A DNA stretch of 64,000 bases from Mycobacterium scrofulaceum (GCF_001667885.1 NZ_LZJW01000091.1:1-64000), one strand, 5' to 3'; positions 49,485 to 58,310 are shown, counted from the first letter of the stretch. Numbers and translations: made by a program. The notes: generated from the sequence alone by a model not told the origin.

Positions 49485-49900
49485 CCCGGTTGGTCCGGTT
49501 CCCCTTTGCGCACACGATTCACCGGGGATTACGCGATCCTCATGCTGACCGTTCGGCGGGCTGGGGCTGCGGCAAGCGCGTCTCAGCCCGCCGACCACCA
49601 TGCAAAGTACCCAACATCACGACCCGCCGCGGCCGGCCGACCGCATCGCCGCAGTTGTTCGCCGCACGGATCGCCCTGAAGAACGAGAACCATTTCCCAG
49701 CAATGACTTTGATCGCGTCAGGCCTTCGTCTCACAGAGTTGCTCGGATGTCCCAACATCGCTGTCTCGAATGGGGTTCTTCGTCCGTCTGCACGCACACT
49801 TAGGCCGACGGGGTCGGGCGTGATTCACCTTCATGCGGCGGTCGGATTGACAGGGCTGTCAAATATCGAAGCCACTACGTATACACCGACCCGGTTCTAA
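49481..49900 (+). CDS. Hypothetical protein, uncertain
   Basis: This 139-residue frame has a GTG start that overlaps the hydrolase stop by four bases (GTGA). It is basic, has scattered cysteines and shows no recognised domain. Coupling is the only positive evidence; its composition is also compatible with a non-coding spacer. Confidence 0.3.
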   Translation: MTRLVRFPFAHTIHRGLRDPHADRSAGWGCGKRVSARRPPCKVPNITTRRGRPTASPQLFAARIALKNENHFPAMTLIASGLRLTELLGCPNIAVSNGVLRPSARTLRPTGSGVIHLHAAVGLTGLSNIEATTYTPTRF

Positions 49901-49922
49901 ACATCACCCGCTGGGCGATGGT
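49897..49922 (+). repeat. 26-bp dyad repeat, copy 2
   Basis: The element begins CTAAACATCACCC and ends GGGCGATGGT, with the dyad CATCACCC/GGGCGATG. It is the second copy of 48235-48260 and precedes the 28-codon ORF and the MalT-type regulator. The half-sites TCACCC and GGGCGA echo the palindrome of boxes A-K, but with a three-base gap. Confidence 0.5.
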
Positions 49923-50036
49923 GACCGCGCTCCCCCGCTGCCAACGTAGTCAGTGGACTCTTGGAACGCCGTGACCGCGGCCGCTCAACCAGGAAGTGGC
50001 GCCGAGAGCAAACGACACAGCGGAATCGAGAAAACG

Positions 50037-50123
50037 ATGATGAGCACAGTGTTGGGGATGCTGATGATGTTGCCAGTCGTATTCGGCGTCGGTGGATACG
50101 TGTTGGTTACCCGACGACCATGA
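50037..50123 (+). CDS. 28-residue single-helix membrane miniprotein
   Basis: Tandem ATGs at 50037/50040 open a 28-residue hydrophobic peptide (VLGMLMMLPVVFGVGGYVLV) ending in TRRP, which is one transmembrane helix with a positive C-terminus. Its TGA overlaps the ATG at 50120 of the next tiny ORF. The ribosome site (GAGAAAA) is weak. It resembles small regulatory membrane proteins in form only. Confidence 0.45.
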   Translation: MMSTVLGMLMMLPVVFGVGGYVLVTRRP

Positions 50124-50224
50124 GCACCCTGGCGCTCTCACGGCGTTTCATGTTGACACCTCGGTCACCGCATGTCGCGACACGGAGTCATCGCATCGAT
50201 GCGAGAAGAGGGAAATTGCGGTGA
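50120..50224 (+). CDS. 34-residue basic coupled ORF upstream of the MalT-type regulator
   Basis: This ORF runs from ATG 50120, which overlaps the stop of the 28-codon ORF, to TGA 50222-50224, which overlaps the GTG at 50221 of the regulator. It is arginine-rich with no domain. It may serve mainly to couple translation; a functional peptide is possible. Confidence 0.3.
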   Translation: MSTLALSRRFMLTPRSPHVATRSHRIDARRGKLR

Positions 50225-52779
50225 GCGGACACAGCATTAGCGTGGCTCGCGAGAAAACCGTTGAGCCGGTGGTGGGACGAGGGCCCGCCGGCCCAAACGG
50301 CCACCGGCGACGCACGCCAGAGGTCATCACGGGGAACGCATCTGACTCAACGGGTTCACGGCTACTGCCCGTCACGACGAGCCTGGCCGCCCCCGCCGGG
50401 ACAAACTGGGATACCGAGACGCGAGCGCCCACTCCGGAGGCATCAACACCGAGTTTTCCACCCGGGCTGGTGGATTCAACGCATTCGCGGAGTTCGGACA
50501 TGACTGGGTCAGCTAACGACAGCGACAACGGGGTCGGAGAAGCCGCCGCCGCCCGCACGATTCTGCTCGGCACCAAACTGCACGTCCCGGCCATTGCGGC
50601 CAAGCTCGTTCACCGCACCGCCTTGCTCGACGCACTGTCGGCGGGGCGCCGCTGCAAGCTGACCCTACTGAGCGCGCCGGCGGGATGGGGCAAGACGACA
50701 TTGCTGGCGCAGTGGGCCCTGGCTGCGGGTGAGGACAGGCGATTTGGCTGGCTGTCACTCGATCCCGCTGACAGCGACCCAGTATGGTTTTGGATGTACG
50801 TGGTCGCCGCGCTGCAGAAGACCAATCCCGGGGTGGGGATTCGCGCGGTCGAACTCCTCGCGTTGGGCGCCGACCCAGTGCAGGTGGTTCTGCCTACGCT
50901 GCTGAATGATCTGGACACGATCGAAAGCCCGACGGCGCTCATCCTCGATGACTACCACTTGGTGGCAAATCGAGCAGTCCATGAACAGCTTGCGTTCTTT
51001 ATCAGCCGGATGCCGGCGAATCTGCACTTGGTATTGGCCACCCGATCGGATCCGGCGTTGCCGTTGGCTCGACTCAGGGCGAGCGGTGAGCTTGCTGAGA
51101 TCCGCACCGACGATTTGCGGTTCGGCGCTATCGAGGCGACCCATCTGATGAATGACGTGCTCGGACTGGACTTAGACCACGCAGATATTCAACTGTTGCA
51201 CCAACGCACCGAGGGTTGGGCTGCCGGCCTCTACCTCGCCGCTCTCTCGCTTGCCGGTCGCGCTGATGCCGCCGCGTTCATCCGGACGTTCGCCGGCGAC
51301 AATCGCCATATCGTCGACTACTTGATGGCCGAGGTGCTCGACGGTCAGCCACTCCAGCTGCGCAGCTTTCTGTTACGCACGTCGATCTTGGGACGGCTCA
51401 GCGCTGCGCTGTGCGATGCGTTGCTGCAAACGTCTGGCTCAGCATTGGTGTTGGAGCAGATCGAACGTGAAAACCTGTTTCTGGTGCCACTGGACAGCTC
51501 GCGTCACTGGTATCGCTACCACCAGCTGTTCGGAGAGTTGCTGCGCACCGAACTGCGTCGCAGCGAGCCCGACCTCGTCGCCGATCTGCACCGACGAGCC
51601 GCAACCTGGTTCGAGAGCGAGGGCCTCATCGACGAGGCGGTCCGCCACCTGGTCGCCGGCGGTGATATCGCGCGAAGCGCAGACCTGATCGCCGCGGACT
51701 GGGTCGACGAATTCAACGGGGGCGGCGTCTCGACCGTCTCGGGCATGCTTGATCTGCTGCCCGAAGAAACCGTTCGACAGGATCCGAGGCTGAGCGTGGC
51801 CCGCGCGTGGATCGCCCTCAGCGTTGGTGAACTCGACGGCGCGGCCCAGTGGATCCGGACCATTGAAGGCCGACAGCCGGCCGACGGCGCGGATGACAGC
51901 GCTGTCTGCGCTCAGGTCGTCGTGTTGCGCGCGATTCACTCGCTGAAGACGGCGGACGTCGGCGCGGCGCTGGACACCGCTCGGCGGGCTATCACCCTCG
52001 ATCTCGCCGAAGGACCGCTGGGCCAATCCAGCGCCTACTGCATATATGGAGCCGCGCTGTACTTCTCTGGCAGCACCCGTGAGGCGCAAGCCGCCTTCCG
52101 GCGGGCCGCACACCTGGCCGAGAAGGTGTGCGATCGTCGCGTCCGCACATACGCGTTGGGCCATTTGGCACTGATTTCAGCCGAAGATGGCCAGCTGGCG
52201 GACGCCGAACGTCAGATCCGCCGGGCCTCTGGCAGCGCCCGGGACCTGGCGGATCCGGAACACCTCGTCGACGTGATGGTGTCTCTCGCCACGGCCAAAC
52301 TCCTCCGGGTGCGCGGTGACGCGGCTGCAGCACTCGCCGCCGCCGACATGGCCGTCATGTCCGCGCGCCAAGGAGGAGCAATCCCCGAGGTGATCAAGGC
52401 GCTGTCGGTCAAAGCGGAGATCATCGAGCATCTCGGCGACCGCGAGACCACCAGGGCAATCCTCGAGGAGGTCGGCACACTGGTGCGCGATTGCACGGAC
52501 ACCGGCATCGCCTCGACACTGCTGGCTCCGGCAGAGCGGAGGGCGGGCGTCGCGGTGACGTCGCGCCATGAGCGGTGCCCGGTCACTGAGGAGCTGACCC
52601 CCAAAGAGTTCGAGGTTCTTCGCCTGCTCGCAACCCGGTTATCGCGACGTGAAATCGGCGAGCGGCTATACGTCTCGCTCAATACCGTGAAGACCCACCA
52701 GCGCGCCATCTACCGCAAGCTCGGCGTCGAGCAACGCAGCACGGCGGTCGGCCGGGCGCGAGAACTCGGCCTGCTGTAA
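50221..52779 (+). CDS. MalT-type LuxR transcriptional activator
   Basis: This 852-residue MalT/AlkS-like STAND regulator has a disordered N-terminus of about 100 residues. The NTPase domain has Walker A SAPAGWGKTTLLAQW, the Walker B-like LILDDYHL and the VLATRSDPALPLARLRA arm. A TPR-like sensor region follows (about residues 420-760). The C-terminal LuxR HTH is LTPKEFEVLRLLATRLSRREIGERLYVSLNTVKTHQRAIYRKLGV. GTG 50221 has GAGGG upstream; the internal ATG 50500 is an alternative, as only residues after it are conserved in type. Proteins of this class are ATP- and ligand-activated. Confidence 0.92.
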   Translation: MSGHSISVAREKTVEPVVGRGPAGPNGHRRRTPEVITGNASDSTGSRLLPVTTSLAAPAGTNWDTETRAPTPEASTPSFPPGLVDSTHSRSSDMTGSANDSDNGVGEAAAARTILLGTKLHVPAIAAKLVHRTALLDALSAGRRCKLTLLSAPAGWGKTTLLAQWALAAGEDRRFGWLSLDPADSDPVWFWMYVVAALQKTNPGVGIRAVELLALGADPVQVVLPTLLNDLDTIESPTALILDDYHLVANRAVHEQLAFFISRMPANLHLVLATRSDPALPLARLRASGELAEIRTDDLRFGAIEATHLMNDVLGLDLDHADIQLLHQRTEGWAAGLYLAALSLAGRADAAAFIRTFAGDNRHIVDYLMAEVLDGQPLQLRSFLLRTSILGRLSAALCDALLQTSGSALVLEQIERENLFLVPLDSSRHWYRYHQLFGELLRTELRRSEPDLVADLHRRAATWFESEGLIDEAVRHLVAGGDIARSADLIAADWVDEFNGGGVSTVSGMLDLLPEETVRQDPRLSVARAWIALSVGELDGAAQWIRTIEGRQPADGADDSAVCAQVVVLRAIHSLKTADVGAALDTARRAITLDLAEGPLGQSSAYCIYGAALYFSGSTREAQAAFRRAAHLAEKVCDRRVRTYALGHLALISAEDGQLADAERQIRRASGSARDLADPEHLVDVMVSLATAKLLRVRGDAAAALAAADMAVMSARQGGAIPEVIKALSVKAEIIEHLGDRETTRAILEEVGTLVRDCTDTGIASTLLAPAERRAGVAVTSRHERCPVTEELTPKEFEVLRLLATRLSRREIGERLYVSLNTVKTHQRAIYRKLGVEQRSTAVGRARELGLL

Positions 52780-53090
52780 TCCGCCTTCCCGCCCCAAACC
52801 GCACCGGCCGGGAATCATCTCATCCGAGAACGCCTCCAGTGATCACCTCGGCGAGCCGACGGATGATGCACCCGTGCGATCGAAGAGAATCCGTGCCGCA
52901 GGAGCTTTCCTCGTCGGCGTCTCACCCGGGTGAATTGTGCGCGCGGATGAAGACAGCTCGCCCACTGCGCAGAGATAGTGGTCACTGATAACCGCCTGGA
53001 TCAACGTCTCGACCAACTGCGCCGCCAACCAAGGCGGTCAGTTCGGCACCGGCCATGCGGTGAAACGACACAGTCAGGACGGGAGACCGC
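52780..53090. other. Intergenic region with box I (no gene seen)
   Basis: These 311 bp separate the MalT-type gene and the DUF417 gene. It contains box I and a GATAGT 19 bp downstream of it. The same string at the same distance follows box G. No terminator with a clear stem is evident. Confidence 0.45.
52922..52954 (+). promoter_or_regulatory. Regulatory box I
   Basis: On the plus strand: TCACCCGGGTGAA-N11-GATGAAGAC followed by AGCTCGCC. It faces the DUF417 gene 136 bp downstream. Confidence 0.85.
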
Positions 53091-53621
53091 ATGTCACACA
53101 ATGAGGCCACCACCACGTTGACCGGCGGCCGGGCAAGGCTTCGAGCGATTCACATGGCGCCCGTGGCCGCACGATACGGTCTGGTGATAGTCCTGGCCTG
53201 GTTCGGCGCAATGAAGTTCACTTACTATGAATCCCACGGCATTTCACATTGGGTGGCCAATAGCCCGCTCCTGAGTTGGGTGTACGAAATCATGTCGATC
53301 GACGCCTTTGGTCGCTTGAACGGATCAATAGAATTGATCACCGCAGCATTGCTTGCCGTCAAGCCGTGGTTCCCGAAGGCGTCCGTGGCGGGCGGCCTAT
53401 TCGCCTCACTGTTCTTCGTGATCACGCTGAGTTTCATGATCACCACCCCCGGAGTCGGCGAGGCGTCTGCTGGCGGTTTTCCCGTTTTGTCCGCCGACGG
53501 GGAATTCTTGATGAAGGACATTGCGCTCATCGGCTTGGCGCTCTGGCTGCTTGCGGACTCGATCGACGCCACCCGCGGACAGGCGGAGCCGGTCAAACGG
53601 ACTGACACATTCTGCGGATGA
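53091..53621 (+). CDS. DUF417 (YkgB/RclC-like) membrane protein
   Basis: This 176-residue protein has four transmembrane helices. DUF417 hallmarks are RYGLVIVLAWFGAMKFTYYE, ISHWVANSPLLSW, FGRLNGSIELITAALLAVKP and SFMITTPG. The E. coli relative RclC belongs to the reactive-chlorine resistance operon; the biochemical role is unknown. ATG 53091 has GGGAG five bases upstream. It is the first gene after box I, so it is a member of the same regulon as the disulfide oxidoreductases of the island. Confidence 0.9.
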   Translation: MSHNEATTTLTGGRARLRAIHMAPVAARYGLVIVLAWFGAMKFTYYESHGISHWVANSPLLSWVYEIMSIDAFGRLNGSIELITAALLAVKPWFPKASVAGGLFASLFFVITLSFMITTPGVGEASAGGFPVLSADGEFLMKDIALIGLALWLLADSIDATRGQAEPVKRTDTFCG

Positions 53622-53691
53622 GGTTGCCGCTCACTCGGTGTTACCGCTGGCGACTGTACCGGTAAAAGCCGAATCCAGGGCGTGATTAACG

Positions 53692-54123
53692 ATGGGTGAG
53701 GGTGTCGTATTGACGGGCGCGTGCGCACTAGTGAGCGCCGCGGCGCGCGGGACGCATCCGACGGGCAGCGCGTCGATCATGGTCACCGCGAAGGTGTTAG
53801 CCGAGATCGATCTTCTGATCGCCAAGTGTTGCGTCGATATCATCGGGGCCACCCCCTCCGGCTCCCGGTTCGCTCAACGCAGGTATGAGATGGTCACGGC
53901 CCCGATCCGATTGGATACGATCAGCGGTGATCCGACGGTGGTTATCCGCTACACCGGTATCGCCGAACGCACTGAGCTCGCGGTGTCCCTGCGGTTCGAG
54001 GCCGAAGACCGATTCACACAGCGCACCTTGACATTTCAACATGATTTCGGAGGGGTCTGCCTCACCGCACAATCACCAGTGGTCACCAGACGAATGCCGC
54101 TACGCCGGTTCCGTTCCGTCTGA
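53692..54123 (+). CDS. Hypothetical protein
   Basis: This 143-residue frame has no recognised domain. Its middle and C-terminal parts alternate like a small beta-rich protein (APIRLDTISGDPTVVIRYTGIAERTELAVSLRFE). The true start may be ATG 53692 or a later one such as the ATG within SIMVTAKVLAE. It follows the DUF417 gene by 70 bp and could be in the box I unit. Confidence 0.5.
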   Translation: MGEGVVLTGACALVSAAARGTHPTGSASIMVTAKVLAEIDLLIAKCCVDIIGATPSGSRFAQRRYEMVTAPIRLDTISGDPTVVIRYTGIAERTELAVSLRFEAEDRFTQRTLTFQHDFGGVCLTAQSPVVTRRMPLRRFRSV

Positions 54124-54137
54124 ACGCATCGCACGAA

Positions 54138-54169
54138 TCACCCGGGCGAGCAGATAGCTGGGTGATGAC
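54138..54169 (+). promoter_or_regulatory. Regulatory box K (variant, spacer one base shorter)
   Basis: On the plus strand: TCACCCGGGCGAG-N10-GGTGATGAC followed by GATTCACC. Same parts as the other boxes but with a ten-base spacer. It faces the gene at 54389, 219 bp downstream. Confidence 0.7.
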
Positions 54170-54388
54170 GATTCACCCCGCGTGCGGACATGCTTATCGA
54201 AGAGCAGATGTCGCCGGGTTCATGGCCACACAGCGGGGCGCAGCCTAGGCCCACGTAGGTGGCGACTGGACCGGAAGCATAGCCAAAAACGAGTCGTCCA
54301 GCCGCCGCCGGCGGAGCCCGGGAAGGAAACCACCACGTGGGCACAGGTTTTGAGGCCAAAGAGACTATCGACCCAGGTGGTTTCTGAC

Positions 54389-54766
54389 ATGAAACGTGCC
54401 CTGGCCCGATTGGCGTCGTCGACGACTCTTCACCCGGCGAGTTGCATTTCGCGTGCGCAATCGCGTCCCACGAATTCCGGGCCGACCATCTCCGATGAAG
54501 ACATGGCGTGGCTACTGGCCGATGCGGTGACGTCGGGCCTGACCGGCTACGAACGCACGCTCGTCTTCGTCGAGTTGGGATGCGGGGAAGGCTATCTCGC
54601 GATCAAGCGCATCCTCACCACGCTCTTGTCAAACCCGATCCCGTTGCCGGTATCGATATTCTCGAAGCTGGCGGTCTGGCTGAATAGCTACACCGCCAAC
54701 CCAGAGGAATCACAACTGCGCATGATGCTTGACGTCATTCGACTGCAGCAGTTCAAGGCGGTTTAG
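54389..54766 (+). CDS. Conserved small mycobacterial protein, unknown
   Basis: This 125-residue soluble helical protein contains TISDEDMAWLLADAVTSGLTGYERTLVFVELGCGEGYLAI, a conserved-looking core with one Cys, and LPLPVSIFSKLAVWLNSY. No catalytic motif is known to me; the VELGCGEGYL string superficially resembles a methyltransferase glycine loop, but the rest of that fold is absent. ATG 54389 is chosen because the core begins shortly after it. It is first after box K and followed by the thiolase gene. Confidence 0.65.
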   Translation: MKRALARLASSTTLHPASCISRAQSRPTNSGPTISDEDMAWLLADAVTSGLTGYERTLVFVELGCGEGYLAIKRILTTLLSNPIPLPVSIFSKLAVWLNSYTANPEESQLRMMLDVIRLQQFKAV

Positions 54767-54813
54767 GTGGTGTGCGTCAGAATCGCCTCGAATAATCTCG
54801 GGAAGCGTGGCCG

Positions 54814-54837
54814 GGTGAGCCGGCGGGATGGCTCACC
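54814..54837. promoter_or_regulatory. Inverted repeat GGTGAGCC-N8-GGCTCACC before the thiolase gene
   Basis: A perfect 8-bp dyad with an 8-base loop, 48 bp before ATG 54886. It contains the GGTGA and TCACC half-sites of the island box in another arrangement, so it may be an operator for the same or a related regulator, or a hairpin. Confidence 0.5.
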
Positions 54838-54885
54838 TCACCCACACGAGGCCTTGCGGACCCGATGCATTCGAAAAGTACGACG

Positions 54886-56127
54886 ATGACTGAGGCCTAT
54901 GTGTTGGGGGGTGTACGGACCCCGTTCACCCGCTATGGCGGCACGCTGTCGGGTATTCGGGCCGACGACCTGCTGGCCATGACGATGAAGGGCGCGTGTG
55001 ACCGGCTGGGTGTGCCGCTCGATGCCGTCGAGGACATCGTGGCGGGGTGCGTGAACCCGGCTCACGAGGGCATGGGCGACATCGCCCGCTGGGCGGCGTT
55101 GGCCGCGGGGTTTCCTGACACCGCGGCCGGGGCCACCGTGAACAGATTTTGCGGATCATCGCTCAGCGCGGCGGTGACGATCAGCCATGCGATCAAGGCC
55201 GGCGACCTCGGGCTAGGTATCGCCTGTGGCGTCGAGTCGATGTCGCGGTCGGGGTGGGCGTTGATGAAGGGCGAAGCCGCGTTCAGCCCCCGAGGTCCGG
55301 TTGTCATGCTCGACACCATGTGGAGCGGTGCTGGAGGACCGCCCAATGCGGTACTACTGGCCCGCAACGCTTACATCAGCATGATCGAGACCGCGCAAAA
55401 TGTCGCCGACCGCTACTCGCTGAACCGCGAGGAGATCGACGCCTTTGCGCTGCGATCCCAGCGACGCGCCAAGGCCGCTCGTGATCGAGGTCGACTGGCC
55501 AAAGAGATTATGACCGTGACGATCCCAGCGACAAAGAAGGCGCCCGCCCGCCTAGCAGAACATGACGAGTTCATCCGCGATGACACCACCGCTGAGGTGC
55601 TGGCGGCTTTACCGGCCCAGCCCGGAACGACTCAAATGACCGCGGCCAACTCCTCGCCTTTGAGTGATGGCGCCAGTGCCGTCGTCATCGCTTCCGGAGA
55701 GCGAGCCAGCGAACTCGGCATCGAGCCGTTAGCCCGAGTGATATCGAGCGCGGTCTATGGCATCGATCCCCTCATTATGGGGGTGGCCCCCGCATGGGCG
55801 ATTCCGGCCGCGATCCGCCGGGCCGGGCTTGTCCCCGAGCAGATCGACGTGTGGGAGGTGCATGAGGCGTTCAGCGCCCAGGCACTCGGCGTGTTGCGGG
55901 AATTACCAAACCAGCTGGACGGTTTCGTGGTTCCCGATGACAAGCTGACACCCAATGGTGGCGCGGTGGCGATCGGACACCCCTTCGGGGCTACCGGAGC
56001 TCGCTATCTGCTGACGTTGGCGATCGAATTGGCTGAAAGAGGCGCCCGTTACGGGGTGATTGGGGTCTGCATTGGCTCGGGCCAGGGAGTAGCGGTGGTC
56101 TTGGAAAGCGTTGCCGCCGCGGAGTAA
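54886..56127 (+). CDS. Acetyl-CoA acyltransferase (thiolase)
   Basis: This 413-residue thiolase has all catalytic elements: the nucleophile Cys in NRFCGSSLSAA, WEVHEAFSAQ with its conserved HEAF, GHPFGATGARYLL, and the second Cys in GVCIGSGQGVA. It catalyses thiolytic cleavage of 3-ketoacyl-CoA or the reverse condensation. ATG 54886 (MTEAYVLGGVRTPF) matches the family start; ATG 54865 is seven codons upstream. It stands alone among redox genes, preceded by a half-site dyad and box K further upstream. Confidence 0.93.
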   Translation: MTEAYVLGGVRTPFTRYGGTLSGIRADDLLAMTMKGACDRLGVPLDAVEDIVAGCVNPAHEGMGDIARWAALAAGFPDTAAGATVNRFCGSSLSAAVTISHAIKAGDLGLGIACGVESMSRSGWALMKGEAAFSPRGPVVMLDTMWSGAGGPPNAVLLARNAYISMIETAQNVADRYSLNREEIDAFALRSQRRAKAARDRGRLAKEIMTVTIPATKKAPARLAEHDEFIRDDTTAEVLAALPAQPGTTQMTAANSSPLSDGASAVVIASGERASELGIEPLARVISSAVYGIDPLIMGVAPAWAIPAAIRRAGLVPEQIDVWEVHEAFSAQALGVLRELPNQLDGFVVPDDKLTPNGGAVAIGHPFGATGARYLLTLAIELAERGARYGVIGVCIGSGQGVAVVLESVAAAE

Positions 56128-56168
56128 CAACGCGCGAACGACCGAACGGCCGCGCCCGGCGGTCACCC

Positions 56169-56201
56169 TCACCCGGGTGAATCGGTGACGAGGGCGATGA
56201 C
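56169..56201 (+). promoter_or_regulatory. Regulatory box J
   Basis: On the plus strand: TCACCCGGGTGAA-N11-GGCGATGAC followed by ATCTCGCC. It faces the 39-codon ORF (160 bp) and the lipoamide-dehydrogenase-like gene (376 bp). Confidence 0.85.
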
Positions 56202-56361
56202 ATCTCGCCCGCCTCGGCGACACTCTGGTCGATAAAGAGTTGCGGATGCTTCTACGCAGGTCGCGGCTCTCGGGCAAGCCGCCGTGTCTCACCGATGGTT
56301 CGCATTGACACCGCGGGCCAAACCGCAAGCAAGTCGGACGAACTAGAAGGGGCACTAACCG

Positions 56362-56481
56362 GTGAACCCCAGAACGGCACTGCGACTTTGCGATAGAGCG
56401 TTGCCGCGCCATCGTCTCACCAGTCGGGTCGCGCGCAATGTCATCGCCATCGAACATTTCGTGGCGGTCCCAGCCGATTGA
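56362..56481 (+). CDS. Possible 39-residue small protein
   Basis: This ORF starts at GTG 56362 after AAGGGG and ends in TGA at 56479-56481. A GTG that would extend the next gene follows immediately. The peptide is basic, with a hydrophobic end (NVIAIEHFVAVPAD). It has no homology that I recognise. It is the first ORF after box J. Confidence 0.3.
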   Translation: MNPRTALRLCDRALPRHRLTSRVARNVIAIEHFVAVPAD

Positions 56482-56577
56482 GTGGGACGAACAGCCGAGT
56501 CGGATGCCGATGTGCCTGCGAAGGTTTCGGCGCCGGCGACCGACGATCTACTTATCACCCAAGGAAGGCACCTCGCG

Positions 56578-57987
56578 ATGAGTGCACCAGTACCCCCGGA
56601 ATATGACCTGGTGGTCGTCGGCGCCGGCTCGGGCGGATACGTCGCTGGCATCCGCGCAGCCCAACTCGGCTTGGCCGTCGCCATCATCGAAGAACGCCAC
56701 TGGGGCGGGGTCTGCCTCAACACCGGCTGCGTGCCGTCAAAAGCCTTGCTGCGCAACGCCGAGATCGCCTCCATCCTGAAGCACCAGGCAGACGAGTTCG
56801 GCATCCGCGGCAACATCCACCTCGACTACGCCCGTGCCGTGTCACGCAGCCGCGAAGTCGCCGACGCCCGGGTGCGTGGCGTGCACTTCCTCATGCGCAA
56901 AAACAAGATCACCGAAATCGACGGGCGGGGCCGCTTCACCGGAGCCCACACACTCGACGTCGAGCTGCGTGACGGCGGCACCAGCACCCTCCGCTTTGAC
57001 AACGCCATCATCGCCACTGGCTCACGAGTGCGGACGCTGCCCGGGACCACCCTGAGCGAGAACATCGTGACCTACGAACAGCAGATCCTCGATGCGACGA
57101 CACCCGAGTCCATCATCATCATCGGCGCCGGCGGAATCGGCATGGAATTCGCCTACATCCTCGACAGCTACGGCGTCGACGTCCAAATTCTCGAGTACGC
57201 TGACCGCGCACTCCCCAACGAAGACACCGACGTCTCCAAGGAACTGACCCGCCAGTACCGACGCCGCGGCATCCCCATCCACACCAATACCCGAGTGGAC
57301 GCGGTGATCGACCAAGGCGACCGCGTCACCGTCACCCACACCGACGGCAGCGGCCACACCACCTCAGTCGACGCCGCCCGCGCGTTCATCTGCATCGGAT
57401 TCTGCCCCAACGTCGAGAACCTCGGCCTCGACAGGCTCGGCGTGCACCTCACGACGAGCGGGGCAATCGACATCGACGACTACATGCGCACCTCGGCTCC
57501 CCACATCTTCGCGATCGGCGACGTCACCGCCAAAGTGCAACTGGCCCATGTCGCTTCGGCCCAGGGAATCGTCGCCGCCGAGACCATCGCCGGCGCGCCG
57601 ACCATGCCCTTGGACTACCGCATGATGCCACGAGTGACGTTCTGCCAACCCCAAGTTGCCAGCTTCGGTTACACCGAAGACCAGGCCCGCGCCACCGGCC
57701 GCGATATTCGCGTCGCCACGTTTCCCATGCAGGCCAGCGCAAAGGCGCACGGCCTCGGCGAACGGGCGGGCTTCATCAAACTCATCGCCGACGCCGCGCA
57801 CGGCGAGCTACTCGGAGCCCACCTCGTCGGTGCCGAAGTCAGCGAGCTACTGCCCGAGCTCACCGCAGCCCAGCTCTGGGACCTGACCGCCACCGAGCTG
57901 GCCCGCAACGTGCACACCCATCCCACTCTGGGTGAGGGACTACAGGAGTGCTTCCATGCACTCACCGGACACGCCATCAACCTATGA
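56578..57987 (+). CDS. Dihydrolipoyl dehydrogenase-like flavoprotein
   Basis: This 469-residue class I disulfide oxidoreductase is complete. The FAD motif is VVVGAGSGGYVAGIRAA and the redox pair lies in GGVCLNTGCVPSKALL. The NAD motif is IIIGAGGIGMEFAYIL, FAIGDVTAKV contacts FAD, and HTHPTLGEGLQE carries the His-Glu base dyad. It is a good candidate for true lipoamide or related disulfide reduction. ATG 56578 follows AAGGAAGG; a GTG at 56482 would add 32 non-conserved residues. It is the target of box J and overlaps the trxB fragment start by four bases. Confidence 0.94.
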   Translation: MSAPVPPEYDLVVVGAGSGGYVAGIRAAQLGLAVAIIEERHWGGVCLNTGCVPSKALLRNAEIASILKHQADEFGIRGNIHLDYARAVSRSREVADARVRGVHFLMRKNKITEIDGRGRFTGAHTLDVELRDGGTSTLRFDNAIIATGSRVRTLPGTTLSENIVTYEQQILDATTPESIIIIGAGGIGMEFAYILDSYGVDVQILEYADRALPNEDTDVSKELTRQYRRRGIPIHTNTRVDAVIDQGDRVTVTHTDGSGHTTSVDAARAFICIGFCPNVENLGLDRLGVHLTTSGAIDIDDYMRTSAPHIFAIGDVTAKVQLAHVASAQGIVAAETIAGAPTMPLDYRMMPRVTFCQPQVASFGYTEDQARATGRDIRVATFPMQASAKAHGLGERAGFIKLIADAAHGELLGAHLVGAEVSELLPELTAAQLWDLTATELARNVHTHPTLGEGLQECFHALTGHAINL

Positions 57988-58310
57988 GGCCGACACCGAG
58001 TGACGCTCCCACGCCGCGCCGGCCCCGCGGACGACGAACGCCGGTCCGCTCCATCGAGCACCACCGATTGATGCGGGCCGCGGACCGGCTTCGTGATGTC
58101 ATCGTTGTCGGGTCAGGCCACGCCGGCTACACCGCGGCGATTTACGCCGCGCGCGCTGGGCTTGACACCCTCGTCGTGGAGGGCGTAACGCCCGGCGGTG
58201 CGCTGATGTCCGCCGGGTTGGTGGAGAACTATCCCGGGATCGGTCCGTCCGTGCGCAGACGCGCGCTGGTGGCTGCGATGCGCGACCAGGCATGGTCACA
58301 CGTCGGCGCA
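57984..58310 (+). pseudogene. Thioredoxin reductase fragment (5' third only)
   Basis: An ATG at 57984 overlaps the preceding stop (ATGA) and opens a frame with an arginine-rich lead. It continues into DVIVVGSGHAGYTAAIYAARAGLDTLVVEG, TPGGALMSAGLVENYPGI and MRDQAW, unmistakably the FAD-binding N-terminus of TrxB. Similarity ends near 58310, about residue 108. The downstream part of the frame is the antisense of the DUF326 gene, and the CxxC domain, NADPH domain and second FAD segment are missing. It is therefore non-functional as a reductase. Confidence 0.8.

Larger units (their letters stand above)
56128..56577. other. Leader region with box J and a possible 39-codon ORF
   Basis: These 450 bp lie between thiolase and the lipoamide-dehydrogenase-like gene. 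It holds box J, then GGTCGATAAA (56227-56236), a string also found after box E, and one small ORF at 56362-56481. Nothing else is supported. Confidence 0.45.

Noticed and set aside
54389..54766. A methyltransferase because of the VELGCGEGYL string
   Set aside because: The protein is only 125 residues and the remaining SAM-binding fold motifs are missing.
54806..54847. A twelfth copy of the island box before the thiolase
   Set aside because: Only CCGGGTGA matches at the right place and the distal GGTGATGAC is absent at the required spacing. It is recorded as a separate dyad instead.
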